From NCBI RefSeq assembly GCF_001553855.1, contig NZ_LQWV01000001.1:62001-126000 (forward strand): DNA of 64,000 bases, read 5' to 3'. The position numbers and the translations under genes are program-made. Each line of letters begins with the position of its first letter. Position 1 is the first letter of the stretch. This document shows positions 26,776-36,705 of the stretch, in pieces. The notes under the pieces were generated by a model. That model searched no databases, was not told where the DNA came from, and saw only the letters and a list, made by a program, of their open reading frames with translations. Source of the DNA: Streptococcus gordonii (GTDB lineage Bacteria; Bacillota; Bacilli; Lactobacillales; Streptococcaceae).

Positions 26776-29277
26776 TTATTTCACAACGATATTAACAAGT
26801 TTATTTGGTACGCTAATGACTTTCACGACTTCTTTGTCGGCGATTTCAGACTTGATTTTCTCATCTGCCAGAGCGATTTCCTGCAGTTCCTCACGGCTCA
26901 GATCTTTGGCTACGACCAGTTTAGCACGAACTTTTCCCTTGATTTGAACTACGATTTCGACCTCTGCTTCGACAAGCTTGCTTTCATCATAAGTTGGCCA
27001 AGCTACGTAGGAGATACTCTCGCCAGTTTGAGCTAGTGACTGCCAGAGTTCTTCAGCCAAGTGTGGTGCGAAAGGCGCCAGCAATTGAATGAAACCTTTG
27101 GCATATTCGACATAGAGTTTTTCTTCCTTGTTGGCTGCATTGACAAAGATCATGAGCTGGGCAATGGCTGTGTTAAACTTGAGCTCCTCAAGTTGCTCTG
27201 TGACAGACTTGACTGTTTCATGGTAGACCTTGTCCAATGCTCCGCTATTTTCAGTGACCAGCTCCTTAGAGTTAAGAAGTCGATAAACCCGATCCAGGAA
27301 CTTGCGGCTGCCTTCCAGACCTTCCTCGCTCCAAGCGATAGATGCATCCAGCGGACCCATGAACATTTCATAGACACGCAGTGTATCGGCACCATATTGC
27401 TCTACTACATCGTCTGGATTGACCACATTCTTCAGAGACTTAGACATCTTAGCAGGTGCTTGCTCTAATTCTTCTCCCGTTTCGATGTTGAAGAATGAAC
27501 CATCACGTTTTTCTACCTTGTCAGTCGCCACAAGTGCTCCACGGTGATCACGGTAGCTAGTCCCAAGAATCATCCCTTGGTTAAAGAGTTTCTGGAAAGG
27601 CTCTTTGGTAGGTACTACTCCAAGATCATAGAGGAACTTGTGCCAGAAGCGAGCGTAGAGAAGATGGAGCACGGCATGCTCTGCACCACCGATGTAAATA
27701 TCAACTGGCAGCCAAGCCTTCAGCAGCTCTTCGTCTGCTAATTTCTCATTATTGTGTGGGTCAATGTAACGCAGGTAATACCAGCTAGAACCAGCCCATT
27801 GAGGCATGGTGTTGGTTTCGCGGCGTCCTTTGACACCGTCTTCGCGAATCACTTCCAGCCAGTCAGTCAGATTGGCCAGAGGGCTTTCACCAGTACCAGA
27901 AGGGCGGATATCCTTGGTTACAGGCAAGACAAGTGGCAGTTCACTTTCTGGAACTGCTGTTGAAGTGCCATCTTCCCAATGAATAATTGGAATCGGCTCA
28001 CCCCAGTAGCGCTGACGGCTAAAGAGCCAATCGCGCAGGCGATAGGTGACTTTTTCGTTTCCGACACCTTCTGCTTCCAGCCAAGCAACCATCTTTTCAA
28101 TAGCGGTAGCCTTGTCCAAGCCATCTAAGAAGCCAGAGTTAATATGCGGACCGTCTTCTGTATAAGCAGCGTCAGCAACATTGCCACCTTCTAGAACCGG
28201 AATAATCTCCAAGTCAAACTGCTTAGCAAACTCCCAGTCGCGCTCATCGTGGGCAGGAACAGCCATGATAGCTCCTGTTCCGTAGCTTGCAAGCACATAG
28301 TCGGCAATCCAGATGGGGATTTCCTTGCCATTGACAGGATTGATGGCATAAGCTCCTGTCCAGACACCGGTCTTCTCCTTAGCCAAATCAGTCCGAGCCA
28401 GGTCGGATTTGAGGCTGGCTGCATGTTTGTAGTCTGCAACTGCTTGAGCTTGTTCGGCACTTGTAATAGCATCAACAAGAGCATGCTCCGGAGCCAAAAC
28501 AGCATAGGTCGCACCAAAAAGGGTGTCCGGACGAGTCGTAAAGACGGTGAAGTCCTTGTCTGTGTCCTTAATCTTGAAGGTTACATTGGCACCGGTTGAC
28601 TTGCCGATCCAGTTGCGCTGCATATCCTTGATAGACTCTGGCCAGTCCAGCTCCTCCAAGTCATTGAGCAAACGCTCTGCATAGGCTGTGATTTTCAGCA
28701 TCCACTGACGCATGGGTTTGCGGATAACTGGATAGCCACCGCGCTCAGATGTGCCGTCTGGCAGAACTTCCTCATTGGCAATAGCCGTTCCCAGCTCTTC
28801 CACCCAGTTTACTGGCACTTCTGCTTCATAAGCCAGACCTTTTTCGTAAAGTTTGGTGAAAATCCACTGAGTCCACTTGTAGTAGTTAGGGTCAGTAGTA
28901 TTGACCTCCCGATCCCAGTCATAAGAGAATCCCAGAGCATTGATTTGGCGCTTGAAGTTGGCAATGTTTTCCGCTGTAAAGTCAGCCGGGTCATTGCCTG
29001 TATCCATGGCATATTGTTCAGCTGGCAAACCAAAGGCATCCCAGCCCATAGGATGAAGGACGTTATAGCCCTGAGCTCGCTTGTAGCGGCTAAGGATATC
29101 TGTCGCTGTGTAACCCTCTGGATGCCCTACATGGAGCCCCGCTCCTGATGGGTAAGGAAACATGTCTAGCGCATAAAAGTTAGGCTTGTCCTTGTTCGTA
29201 CCTGTTTTAAATGTATGATGCTCTGCCCAGTATTTTTGCCACTTAGGCTCGATTTCTCTATGATTATAAGTACTCAT
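26776..29277 (-). CDS. leuS: leucyl-tRNA synthetase
   Basis: Class I synthetase charging tRNA-Leu, 833 residues, the usual length. HIGH-type motif is [16 protein letters not shown] near residue 45; the editing (CP1) domain includes the T-rich [12 protein letters not shown] and the conserved Asp in [13 protein letters not shown] appears as [12 protein letters not shown] near residue 620, and the anticodon domain follows. Start at 29277 follows GGAGATAA; the frame is open to 29358 but the added residues are not family-like. No T-box was found upstream. Confidence 0.98.
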   Translation of the reverse strand: MSTYNHREIEPKWQKYWAEHHTFKTGTNKDKPNFYALDMFPYPSGAGLHVGHPEGYTATDILSRYKRAQGYNVLHPMGWDAFGLPAEQYAMDTGNDPADFTAENIANFKRQINALGFSYDWDREVNTTDPNYYKWTQWIFTKLYEKGLAYEAEVPVNWVEELGTAIANEEVLPDGTSERGGYPVIRKPMRQWMLKITAYAERLLNDLEELDWPESIKDMQRNWIGKSTGANVTFKIKDTDKDFTVFTTRPDTLFGATYAVLAPEHALVDAITSAEQAQAVADYKHAASLKSDLARTDLAKEKTGVWTGAYAINPVNGKEIPIWIADYVLASYGTGAIMAVPAHDERDWEFAKQFDLEIIPVLEGGNVADAAYTEDGPHINSGFLDGLDKATAIEKMVAWLEAEGVGNEKVTYRLRDWLFSRQRYWGEPIPIIHWEDGTSTAVPESELPLVLPVTKDIRPSGTGESPLANLTDWLEVIREDGVKGRRETNTMPQWAGSSWYYLRYIDPHNNEKLADEELLKAWLPVDIYIGGAEHAVLHLLYARFWHKFLYDLGVVPTKEPFQKLFNQGMILGTSYRDHRGALVATDKVEKRDGSFFNIETGEELEQAPAKMSKSLKNVVNPDDVVEQYGADTLRVYEMFMGPLDASIAWSEEGLEGSRKFLDRVYRLLNSKELVTENSGALDKVYHETVKSVTEQLEELKFNTAIAQLMIFVNAANKEEKLYVEYAKGFIQLLAPFAPHLAEELWQSLAQTGESISYVAWPTYDESKLVEAEVEIVVQIKGKVRAKLVVAKDLSREELQEIALADEKIKSEIADKEVVKVISVPNKLVNIVVK

Positions 29278-29441
29278 ATTTATCTCCAACTTTTGTGATG
29301 TTACTATTATACCATTTTCAAAGGATTTTGAAAGACGGAATCCAGTTTTCACTGACAAAAACTATAACTCATCTCTAAAGCGTTAGTCTCTGATTGACCT
29401 CTAAAATTAAAATTTGTATAATTCTGACCGGAGGAATAATC

Positions 29442-30005
29442 ATGAATTTACAAACTATTTTAACTTATGTTTTCTTTGTTATTTTTATTAGCACAGAAAT
29501 GTGGATTAAAAATAAAACTAAGTCAAACAATGTAAACGACTCTGCAGATAAAGGGAGCCGCTACATCATTATCGGCTGTGTTATCTGCTGCTTATTTTTG
29601 ATAAACGGACAATTTCTCGACTTTGTTCCCCACTTACCCAGCCTCACTATCTATCTTGGAATCCTCATCTCCCTAGCAGGGTTCGTATTGCGGATCTATG
29701 CGGTCAATTATCTCGGAAAAAACTTCACACTGGCCGTTTAAACAACCGATAGTCAACAATTAGTAGACCATGGCCCTTATTCTATTGTAAGAAATCCTGC
29801 CTATACTGGCAGTATCTTGTCTATCCTTGGTCTATCGATTACATCACTAAATCCTCTTACAATCATTATCAGTCTTATTTTACTCGTGGTAGGATATAGC
29901 ATTCGACTTAGAGTAGAAGAAAAAGCTTTAAGCAATCACTTTGGGAAAAAATACGAAGCTTATTGCCAAAAGGTTAGATACCGAGTTTTTCCTTACATCT
30001 GGTAA
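29442..30005 (+). pseudogene. isoprenylcysteine carboxyl methyltransferase-family gene with one nonsense codon
   Basis: Membrane methyltransferase of the ICMT/PEMT-like family. The frame is intact from ATG 29442 (GGAGGAATAATC before it) to 30005 apart from a TAA at 29739-29741. Read through, it gives LGKNFTLAV-*-TTDSQQLVDHGPYSIVRNPAYTG, the family SAM-site motif (HGPY...R.P.Y.G) falling just after the stop, then C-terminal EEKALSNHFGKKYEAYCQKV. A single C-to-T change of a CAA codon would explain it. The two halves show no other damage, so the lesion looks recent. About 187 codons in all. Confidence 0.8.
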
Positions 30006-30013
30006 TCTCACCA

Positions 30014-30061
30014 AAAAACAAGCCACACTGTCAGCCCTATGGTTGAAAGGTGGCTTGTTTT
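30014..30061. terminator. bidirectional terminator between methyltransferase remnant and gldA
   Basis: AAAACAAGCCAC / GTGGCTTGTTTT, a 12-bp stem with a 23-base loop, and A/U runs on both sides. Confidence 0.8.
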
Positions 30062-30072
30062 GTATTTTACTT

Positions 30073-31167
30073 TTATTTATCCAAATCCCTGACATATTGG
30101 TCGACTGCTAGGATGGCACCTGCAATGTCAGAAGCTGAAATCTCAAATGGCATCTGGTGGATGGTTTCGCCTTCAATCGTCGCTTGCTGACCAACTTTGA
30201 GCAAATCTTCATAGCTAGCATTTTCTAAATGCATTTCTTTCAGAGTGGTCGGCATACCAATTTTTTGATAGAAGCGAATATATTTTTCCAATTCTTCTTT
30301 AGGTCGGTTTTCTAAGAAGAGCTGGGTCAAGGTTCCATAGGCAACTTTTTCACCGTGGGTCAGGTGATGAATATCACCTGTGAGAGCTGTGAAGCCGTTG
30401 TGGATAGCATGGGCTGCTGCTAAACCTCCGCTCTCAAAGCCGACGCCACTGAGAAGCGTATTGGCTTCAATGATATTTTCTAAAGCCGGCGTGACAACTT
30501 GAGCTTCACAGGCTGCGATAGCCTGCAAGCCATCTGCAAACAAAATCTCTTCACATTTCTTCGCAATTGCATTTCCTGCTAAAGTCTGCCTGTCCCCCAA
30601 CATGGTAACACCATTAGCCTGCATAACCGCTCTAGCCTCCACCCAAGTTGCTAATCCATCTGCAATTCCAGAGGCTAATAAACGTTTAGGGGCTTTAGCA
30701 ATGACAGCTGAGTCAACTAAAACTAAATCTGGATTCTTACTGTAAAAAATATATTTCTCAAATGCTCCCTCATCAGTGTAAATAACTGATAAAGCAGAGG
30801 TTGGTGCATCTGTAGAAGCAATGGTCGGCGCAATAACCACTGGCACTTCTAACAGGTCTGCAATGGCTTTCGCACTATCAATGGTCTTACCACCGCCGAG
30901 ACCAATCACCAAATCAGCCCCATCTTTTTCTGCTAGAGAAACTACTCGATTAATCTCATTATCGGAGGCTTCTCCATTAAATGCAACTCTAAAAACATGG
31001 AATCCATAACGTGTTAAATATTTCGAGAAAGCTTCACCAACAATACCATATACCACATCATCACAGAGAAGAACTGGGCGATTCCCCAACTTCAATATCT
31101 GCTTGGCATTCTCAAACAGAGCATTTTCTCCTTGAATATAACGAGACGGACTTGCAAATATTCTCAT
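30073..31167 (-). CDS. gldA: glycerol dehydrogenase family (hydroxyacetone/glycerol oxidoreductase)
   Basis: NAD-dependent, metal-containing alcohol dehydrogenase, 364 residues. GGGKTIDSAKA is the NAD-binding turn; metal ligands are Asp in GIADGLATW and His in AAHAIHNG and HHLTHGEKV. Members reduce dihydroxyacetone and hydroxyacetone. Last gene of the glycyl-radical enzyme operon, 45 bases after the aldolase gene. If the pathway proposed here is right, it makes 1,2-propanediol from hydroxyacetone to regenerate NAD+. Confidence 0.93.
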   Translation of the reverse strand: MRIFASPSRYIQGENALFENAKQILKLGNRPVLLCDDVVYGIVGEAFSKYLTRYGFHVFRVAFNGEASDNEINRVVSLAEKDGADLVIGLGGGKTIDSAKAIADLLEVPVVIAPTIASTDAPTSALSVIYTDEGAFEKYIFYSKNPDLVLVDSAVIAKAPKRLLASGIADGLATWVEARAVMQANGVTMLGDRQTLAGNAIAKKCEEILFADGLQAIAACEAQVVTPALENIIEANTLLSGVGFESGGLAAAHAIHNGFTALTGDIHHLTHGEKVAYGTLTQLFLENRPKEELEKYIRFYQKIGMPTTLKEMHLENASYEDLLKVGQQATIEGETIHQMPFEISASDIAGAILAVDQYVRDLDK

Positions 31168-31212
31168 AAGGCACCTCTTTCAATTTGTTATGGGTAAACA
31201 ATTTATTCTTTG

Positions 31213-31881
31213 TTAAACATATTCCTGACTATGAATGTCAGACCAATCTGTTGCAAAGTCGTCTACCGCCTTAGCAATGGACGGCATAGCAAAGGCTGCT
31301 GCAAAAACATCCGGACCTGCTGTAACGGCTTGGGCACCATAAGCAAAAGCTCGATTGACTTGAGCAACATTTTTAAAGGAGGCCGCCAATATTTTACTGG
31401 CGGAATGATCTCGCTCAATAGCCTTAGCCAGCTGGCTAATGACAGCATCTGAATCAATATTGAGATTTTCCATTCGGTTATAGTAAGGAGCAAGATAGTC
31501 AGCCCCCGCTTCAATGGCTAAGAGACCTTGAAATGTTGTATAAATAGCTGTCGCTGTAATCTTATAACCTCCTGCTTTGAGAGTTTTGATAGCCGCTAAC
31601 CCATCCGGTGTGACCGGAACTTTAATGTAGACAGCATCGCCACATCTTTTTCGAATTTTAGCAGCATCTTTCAAGATCCCCTCATAATCTTTGGCAACAA
31701 CCTGCACATGAATAGACGGGCCTTCTCCTATAATTTCTCGAACGGCGTGAATCCGCTCGAAGAAGTCTATCTTCCCTTCTTTTTTTGCGATGGTCGGATT
31801 AGAAGTCACTCCCGCCAAGGGAAGGACTTCCGACCATTTTTTTATCTCATCTAAATTTAAGGTATCAAGCATGAATTCCAT
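31213..31881 (-). CDS. fructose-6-phosphate aldolase / transaldolase-like (TalC/FSA)
   Basis: Class I aldolase of 222 residues, the short single-barrel FSA type rather than true transaldolase. Schiff-base Lys in [13 protein letters not shown]-terminal [13 protein letters not shown] is the phosphate/substrate loop. FSA-type enzymes split ketose phosphates into glyceraldehyde 3-phosphate and dihydroxyacetone or hydroxyacetone. Lies 14 bases downstream of the glycyl-radical enzyme gene. Well placed to act on the product of that enzyme. Confidence 0.9.
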   Translation of the reverse strand: MEFMLDTLNLDEIKKWSEVLPLAGVTSNPTIAKKEGKIDFFERIHAVREIIGEGPSIHVQVVAKDYEGILKDAAKIRKRCGDAVYIKVPVTPDGLAAIKTLKAGGYKITATAIYTTFQGLLAIEAGADYLAPYYNRMENLNIDSDAVISQLAKAIERDHSASKILAASFKNVAQVNRAFAYGAQAVTAGPDVFAAAFAMPSIAKAVDDFATDWSDIHSQEYV

Positions 31882-31895
31882 AAATTGGACCTCTT

Positions 31896-34337
31896 CTACA
31901 ATGTGTGCTCCGTCCGTCCGATAATATCATCTTGCGTCGCCTTAGAAAGCACATTGAAGAAAGCAGAGTAGCCTGCAACGCGAACAATCAAATCGCGGTG
32001 CTTTTCAGGATGCTTCTGTGCATCAATCAAGGTTTCCCTAGAAACGACATTGTATTGGATATGATAGCCATGCAGACGGTTAAAGAATGTACGAAGCAAG
32101 GCAATTAGTTTCAGTTTATCTTCCTCTTTAGACAAAGTCTGAGGATTTACTTTTTGATTAAGCAAGACGCCACCAACGATTTCATCCGTCGGCAATTTAG
32201 AAACGGATTTCAATACAGAGGTTGGACCGTTCTTATCCATATTGTGAGATGGTGAGCATCCTTCAGCAAGCGGTGTTCCGGCATTGCGGCCATCTGGCGT
32301 CGCCAAAGTACCACGACCTTGACCGACATTGGCTGAAATAGAAGATGTTCCAGAGTAGCGGATACCGCCAATTGGACCGCGACCATAGCGAGTATTTGGA
32401 TATTTAGCGATTTCATCCACATAAATATCGTAAGCATCTGTCACTAGCTTATCTGCGTAATCATCATCATTACCATATTTTGGTGCATCATGAATCAGCA
32501 TCTCTTGGATTTCTTTACCACGCTCACCTGCATAGTCCGTTTCAAGTGCATGCCATAGTTCAGCTGGAGTCAGCCTACCCTCCTCAAAGACCAGTTTTTT
32601 GATAGCCGCCAATGAGTCTGATAGATTGGCAATACCGACTTGAAGACCGGAAATATAGTCATAGACAGCTCCGCCCTCTTTCAAATGCTTACCTCGTCCG
32701 ATACAGTCATCTGTCAAAGCTGAGCAGAGAATATCCGGCACTTCTCTTTCAAGAGACAGGTCAATAGAATTTTCCACGATGACACTCATGCGGGTCAAGT
32801 GGCGCAAGGTCTTGTCCCAAGCCGTTTGCAGCTCAGCAAAACTCTTCATATCTTTAAAGTGACCAAAGCTTGGTGCAAAGCGCTTGCCAGATGCTGGGTC
32901 AATTCCATCGTTCATAGTGATGAGGAGCACCTTAGGGAAGTTCATATAGCTCATACCTGTACAACGGTAGCCCCATTTACCAGGCACAGCAGTTTCCACA
33001 CAGCCGATAGCACTGTAGTCATATGCATCTTCTTCTAAAACGCCTTTGGCGATAAAGGACGGAATGATGATTTCATCATTATTGAAAGCCGGCATACCGA
33101 AACCTAGCTTCATGACTTCAATACACTCATTCATAAAGCGAGCATCTAAGCCTGCATGATAACGAACAGTCAGATTCGGCTGAGGAAGATGAGTTTGAGC
33201 TACAGATTTCAAGACAAGGTAGGAAAGTGGGTTGACTGCATCTCTCTTATCTCTCGTTTGGCCCCCGATTGTCACATTTTGATAAAGGGGACTTCCCGCA
33301 GATGAGAATGTGTGGGCCTGACTGCGCACTTTATTAATGGTAATCGTCTTAATCCAGAGATTGGTTAAGCGTTCCACAATGCTAGCCTCTGTCTCACGTC
33401 CAGCTTCCAAATCTGCCTTGACATAAGGATACATGTACTGGTCAAAGCGACCATAAGAGAGTGAATGTCCGTTGGACTCGATCTGAAGAATACACTGGAT
33501 AAACCAAACAGACTGAACAGCTTCAGCAAAGGTTGATGCTGGCTCATATGGTACTTTAGAACAGATTCTAGCGATTTCTAAGAGCTCCTGACGACGCTTA
33601 GGATCTGCTTTTTCAGCCAGCTGATTGGCCAAAGCAACAAAACGCTCCGCATAAGCTTTCACCGCATTGACTACGATGAAAATCGAATCATAAAAATGGT
33701 ATTTGTCAATACTAGCCGGGTCGGTTAAATCCAAAGCTTCTTTAGCTACGCGAGCTTTTTCTTCAAAACCTTTCAGTCCATAAGCCAGGAGTTTTTGATA
33801 GTTGACCGCCAAGTGGGCATCCCCAGAGTTCATCTTTCCTTCCATGCCAAAGAAGCCAGTTTCCATATAAACCTGAACTTCCTCTGGAAGTAAAGCGCCA
33901 GCTCGAGCACGGAGGTTATTATTTTCCCAGAAAGGAGCGATGCTACGGAGCTGCTCTTTGGTTTCCTCTGTAATATAGAAGACGTCTCCGTCCCGTTTCT
34001 CAAAAAGATCTAATTCATTGAGTACAAACTCTAAAGTATACTCTGGGAAGATAGGCGCATCTTTGTTAGATGAAGCTTGATTACCAACAATCATCGTTTC
34101 ATCTTCAATGTAAAGCGTCATATTTTCCAAAATCTCTTGGAGCATGTAAGCACGTTTCAACACATTTGGCTTTTCCTTATGCTCATCGTAAGCTTTGGTA
34201 GCTAGGACAGCGCGCTCTGCATCAATGTAGGGCTTTTTATTTAAAACATCTTCACGATATTTATTCATTCTCTCTGTCAGACTACCAAAATAGTCTGTTT
34301 TTATTGTTGTTCTTTCTACTTCTTTTACTTGGATCAT
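31896..34337 (-). CDS. pflD: glycyl-radical enzyme, PflD/YbiW clade
   Basis: 813-residue anaerobic radical enzyme. The active-site Cys446 is in YSAIGCVET and Glu448 two residues on. The glycyl radical Gly789 is in [10 protein letters not shown] near the C-terminus. Pyruvate formate-lyase has two adjacent cysteines at the thiyl site; only one is present here, so the usual label formate acetyltransferase is doubtful. The GCVE pattern is that of dehydratase/C-O lyase relatives. With FSA, GldA, a PTS and an activase beside it, it fits 1,5-anhydroglucitol-6-phosphate lyase. Oxygen-sensitive by nature. Confidence 0.92.
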   Translation of the reverse strand: MIQVKEVERTTIKTDYFGSLTERMNKYREDVLNKKPYIDAERAVLATKAYDEHKEKPNVLKRAYMLQEILENMTLYIEDETMIVGNQASSNKDAPIFPEYTLEFVLNELDLFEKRDGDVFYITEETKEQLRSIAPFWENNNLRARAGALLPEEVQVYMETGFFGMEGKMNSGDAHLAVNYQKLLAYGLKGFEEKARVAKEALDLTDPASIDKYHFYDSIFIVVNAVKAYAERFVALANQLAEKADPKRRQELLEIARICSKVPYEPASTFAEAVQSVWFIQCILQIESNGHSLSYGRFDQYMYPYVKADLEAGRETEASIVERLTNLWIKTITINKVRSQAHTFSSAGSPLYQNVTIGGQTRDKRDAVNPLSYLVLKSVAQTHLPQPNLTVRYHAGLDARFMNECIEVMKLGFGMPAFNNDEIIIPSFIAKGVLEEDAYDYSAIGCVETAVPGKWGYRCTGMSYMNFPKVLLITMNDGIDPASGKRFAPSFGHFKDMKSFAELQTAWDKTLRHLTRMSVIVENSIDLSLEREVPDILCSALTDDCIGRGKHLKEGGAVYDYISGLQVGIANLSDSLAAIKKLVFEEGRLTPAELWHALETDYAGERGKEIQEMLIHDAPKYGNDDDYADKLVTDAYDIYVDEIAKYPNTRYGRGPIGGIRYSGTSSISANVGQGRGTLATPDGRNAGTPLAEGCSPSHNMDKNGPTSVLKSVSKLPTDEIVGGVLLNQKVNPQTLSKEEDKLKLIALLRTFFNRLHGYHIQYNVVSRETLIDAQKHPEKHRDLIVRVAGYSAFFNVLSKATQDDIIGRTEHTL

Positions 34338-34384
34338 TTTGCTGCGTCCTTTCTTATGAAATTATTTTTATTTCTTTCGTAAGT

Positions 34385-34413
34385 ATTGTAACATGCAATA
34401 TCCAAGAATTCAA
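34385..34413 (-). promoter_or_regulatory. promoter of the pflD-aldolase-gldA operon
   Basis: Minus strand TTGAAT (34408-34413), 17-base spacer, TACAAT (34385-34390), 48 bases ahead of the start codon. Confidence 0.7.
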
Positions 34414-34445
34414 TCATTTATAAGCTATAATTAAATTAAAGATTA

Positions 34446-34460
34446 TTTGCACATTTGTGC
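34446..34460. promoter_or_regulatory. regulator box 1, TTTGCACATTTGTGC
   Basis: Contains the perfect palindrome GCACA-TT-TGTGC (34449-34460), centred about 76 bases upstream of the predicted transcription start, an activator-like position. The same 15 bases occur at 36623-36637. Likely site for the cluster's SorC regulator; the alternative is the DeoR protein. Confidence 0.6.
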
Positions 34461-34505
34461 CATCTGAGCCAAGAAACTTTCGTGTTTTTATCCATCAAAA
34501 TCAGA

Positions 34506-35807
34506 TTACTCTTCATTTTTCAACTCGTTATTGTAGGCAATCTTATCCTGAAACTTCACAAATGGGAAATAGACAAAGGCGGACATGGCTAGAATAACAA
34601 TTTGAATGACTGCCCCTTGCCAACCAGCAACCATAAAACCTGAAATAATAGCCGGTGTACTCCAAGGCAAAGTCACACCTGCGAATGGTTGCATAAATCC
34701 AACTGCAATCGCCATGTATACAATCAAAGCAGCTAAAACTGGAACCAAAACAAAGGGCAGGAACATGACCGGATTCATTACAATTGGAAAACCAAAGACA
34801 ACGGGTTCATTGACATTGAAGATAGCTGGAAAAGCAGCAACTTTCCCAAGAGCCTTATACTGCTTAGACTTGGCAGCAAAGAGCATGGCTACGACTACTC
34901 CAAAAGTGATACCGGATCCCGATAAGATAAGAAAACTATCCAAGAACTGCTGGGTCACAATATGAGCACCTTGGCTAACGGACAACTTATCTGCAGCAAG
35001 TAAAGCCTTATTTGCATCCAGGTTAGACAATAGTAAGGCTGTTACGACGCCATTGACAACGGATTGCCCATGAACACCAAACCACCACAGAAAAGAAATG
35101 AAGAATGCAATACCAATAGCTCCATAAAGAGAACCCGTAAGGCCTTGTAGAGGTACCTGAATAACATCATAAATCATCTCAATAAAGGTACCACCACCTG
35201 TTGCTAGCTTGGCAACTATATAAACTATCATGGAAAGTAAGAAAATAACAAAAGCTGGAATCATAGCTTCAAACTGCTTAGCAATCGCTTGTGGAACTTG
35301 CTCTGGCATTTTAATGACAATATGTTTTTTAATGAAAACAGTATAGATGCTACCAGCCGCTAGACCAATTAGAATTGCTCCTATTATTCCTTGCCCTCCA
35401 AACCAAACCTTGCCAATCGCATCTGCAATCGCCTCGCCTTTTTCAGGAATATAGGAGGACTTCAAAAGGATAAAGAAGGAAGATAAAGCCAGTACACCTG
35501 CAGGAAGGGGCTCCACACCACTGTTCTTGGCATAAGAATAACCGATTGAAAAACAAGAAATCAGCCCCATAATAGCAAAGGTTCCTGAATAAACCTGCAT
35601 AAATGGTTCAGTCCAGTCTGACCCAAACACACCAGCAATAGCTTGATTTAGTCCTTCAAACGGTAATTGACCTACAATCAAGAATAGGCTTCCAACAACA
35701 GTAAGAGGCAGAATTGCCAACATACCATCTTTTAATGCGATAATTCCACGCATATTAACAAACTTCATTATGGGTGCAATTATTTTTTGTGTATTTATCT
35801 TAGACAT
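34506..35807 (-). CDS. PTS system, lactose/cellobiose-family EIIC
   Basis: Membrane channel/translocator of 433 residues with about ten spans; imports and helps phosphorylate a sugar. The family motif is WWFGVHGQSVVNGV near residue 240, then GSGITFGVVVAML and NEPVVFGFPIVMNP, where the Glu contacts the substrate. Follows EIIA and EIIB in the same direction, two bases after EIIB. Annotated members are often called cellobiose-specific, but context suggests another substrate (see pflD). Confidence 0.92.
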   Translation of the reverse strand: MSKINTQKIIAPIMKFVNMRGIIALKDGMLAILPLTVVGSLFLIVGQLPFEGLNQAIAGVFGSDWTEPFMQVYSGTFAIMGLISCFSIGYSYAKNSGVEPLPAGVLALSSFFILLKSSYIPEKGEAIADAIGKVWFGGQGIIGAILIGLAAGSIYTVFIKKHIVIKMPEQVPQAIAKQFEAMIPAFVIFLLSMIVYIVAKLATGGGTFIEMIYDVIQVPLQGLTGSLYGAIGIAFFISFLWWFGVHGQSVVNGVVTALLLSNLDANKALLAADKLSVSQGAHIVTQQFLDSFLILSGSGITFGVVVAMLFAAKSKQYKALGKVAAFPAIFNVNEPVVFGFPIVMNPVMFLPFVLVPVLAALIVYMAIAVGFMQPFAGVTLPWSTPAIISGFMVAGWQGAVIQIVILAMSAFVYFPFVKFQDKIAYNNELKNEE

Positions 35808-35809
35808 AA

Positions 35810-36139
35810 CTAAGCTCCTTGATCTTGATACTTATCTAACAAACTCAAAGCGAGATCTAACACTTTTTTGCCATCTAACATACCATAATCAGCCATCGGT
35901 ATCACTGCAATTGGAGTATGGCAACTGTCGCAGATAGCTTTCGATTTGTCTAGAGTATAAGCAACCTGAGGTCCTAATAAAGCGATATCCAAGTCCGCAG
36001 CATAATCAGCCAGCTTAGCCTGTGAGTATGCCTCAATCTCAGCCTCTATCCCTTTTTCGGTTGCAGCTATTTTCATATTATTGACTAACATTCCTGTTGA
36101 AAAACCTGCTGCACAAAACAAACCAATTTTGATCATCAT
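35810..36139 (-). CDS. PTS system, lactose/cellobiose-family EIIB
   Basis: 109-residue cytosolic phosphocarrier. The phospho-cysteine lies in IGLFCAAGFSTGML at residue 9, as in CelA-type EIIB proteins. LGPQVAYTL is the family's second signature. Sits between EIIA and EIIC; accepts phosphate from EIIA and passes it to the sugar. Confidence 0.93.
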   Translation of the reverse strand: MMIKIGLFCAAGFSTGMLVNNMKIAATEKGIEAEIEAYSQAKLADYAADLDIALLGPQVAYTLDKSKAICDSCHTPIAVIPMADYGMLDGKKVLDLALSLLDKYQDQGA

Positions 36140-36156
36140 TATATCCTCCTAATAAG

Positions 36157-36480
36157 TTAAGCTTTTTCTTGTAGTTCTTTTCTCAAATCAATGATTTCCT
36201 TAATGAGATTAATCTCTGTAATACTAGTCATCAAATGATCTTGAGAATGGACAAATAGTGCTGTGATTTCTGTTTTTGTCCCCCCTGCTTCTTGTGCTAA
36301 AAATTGAGTCTGTAAATTGTGAGCCTCAAGCAACGACTTGTCTGCCAACTTAACTTGTTCATCACACTCTAAAAACTTTCCATCTTTAGCTAGTGATAAA
36401 GCCTGATAAATATGTTGCTTGGCATCACCGGCATCTAAAATAAGTCCCATGATAATTTGATCTGCAACAATAACTTCCAT
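36157..36480 (-). CDS. PTS system, lactose/cellobiose-family EIIA
   Basis: 107-residue helical phosphocarrier forming trimers. The phosphorylated His is in ALFVHSQDHLM. First gene of the EIIA-EIIB-EIIC unit. Upstream lie a cre-like site and a copy of the GCACATTTGTGC palindrome. Confidence 0.93.
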   Translation of the reverse strand: MEVIVADQIIMGLILDAGDAKQHIYQALSLAKDGKFLECDEQVKLADKSLLEAHNLQTQFLAQEAGGTKTEITALFVHSQDHLMTSITEINLIKEIIDLRKELQEKA

Positions 36481-36529
36481 AACTTGCTCCTTTTCCAGTC
36501 AACTTTTAACAACGTTTATTTGTTTCATA

Positions 36530-36543
36530 TGAAAGCGCTTTTA
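36530..36543. promoter_or_regulatory. cre-like site ahead of the PTS genes
   Basis: TGAAAGCGCTTTTA fits TGNAANCGNTNNCA except for one base (T for C near the end); the central AAAGCGCTTT is fully symmetric. A CATAAT -10 candidate (36543-36548, minus strand) abuts it, so CcpA would repress by blocking polymerase. Confidence 0.6.
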
Positions 36544-36622
36544 TTATGTTTGTAACTTAAATCTATCACCTTTAAACATATTCGTCAATAATTTATAGCA
36601 CATTTACTCTAATTTAAATATT

Positions 36623-36637
36623 TTTGCACATTTGTGC
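36623..36637. promoter_or_regulatory. regulator box 2, TTTGCACATTTGTGC
   Basis: Exact repeat of the box at 34446-34460, here about 150 bases ahead of the EIIA start. The pairing of identical boxes with the two structural operons of one pathway argues for a shared regulator. Confidence 0.6.
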
Positions 36638-36648
36638 GTATTGCTGCT

Positions 36649-36680
36649 AAAAAAAGAAAGAACTAAGTTCTTTCTTTTTT
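36649..36680 (-). terminator. terminator of the SorC regulator gene
   Basis: AAAAAGAAAGAAC / GTTCTTTCTTTTT with a 4-base loop and long A and U runs, 25 bases after the SorC stop codon. Confidence 0.85.
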
Positions 36681-36705
36681 TACTATCCTATTTTTCTTTA
36701 ACCTA

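Noticed and set aside
27061..27468. 135-codon open frame on the plus strand opposite leuS
   Set aside because: Antisense to a highly conserved synthetase, no ribosome binding site, no recognisable product; a shadow frame.
29278..29420. T-box riboswitch ahead of leuS
   Set aside because: A -10 (TATAAT on the minus strand near 29306-29311) leaves a leader of only ~25 bases, and no T-box core or antiterminator is visible.
31896..34337. Calling the glycyl-radical enzyme formate acetyltransferase (pyruvate formate-lyase)
   Set aside because: Only one cysteine at the thiyl site, where pyruvate formate-lyase needs two adjacent ones.
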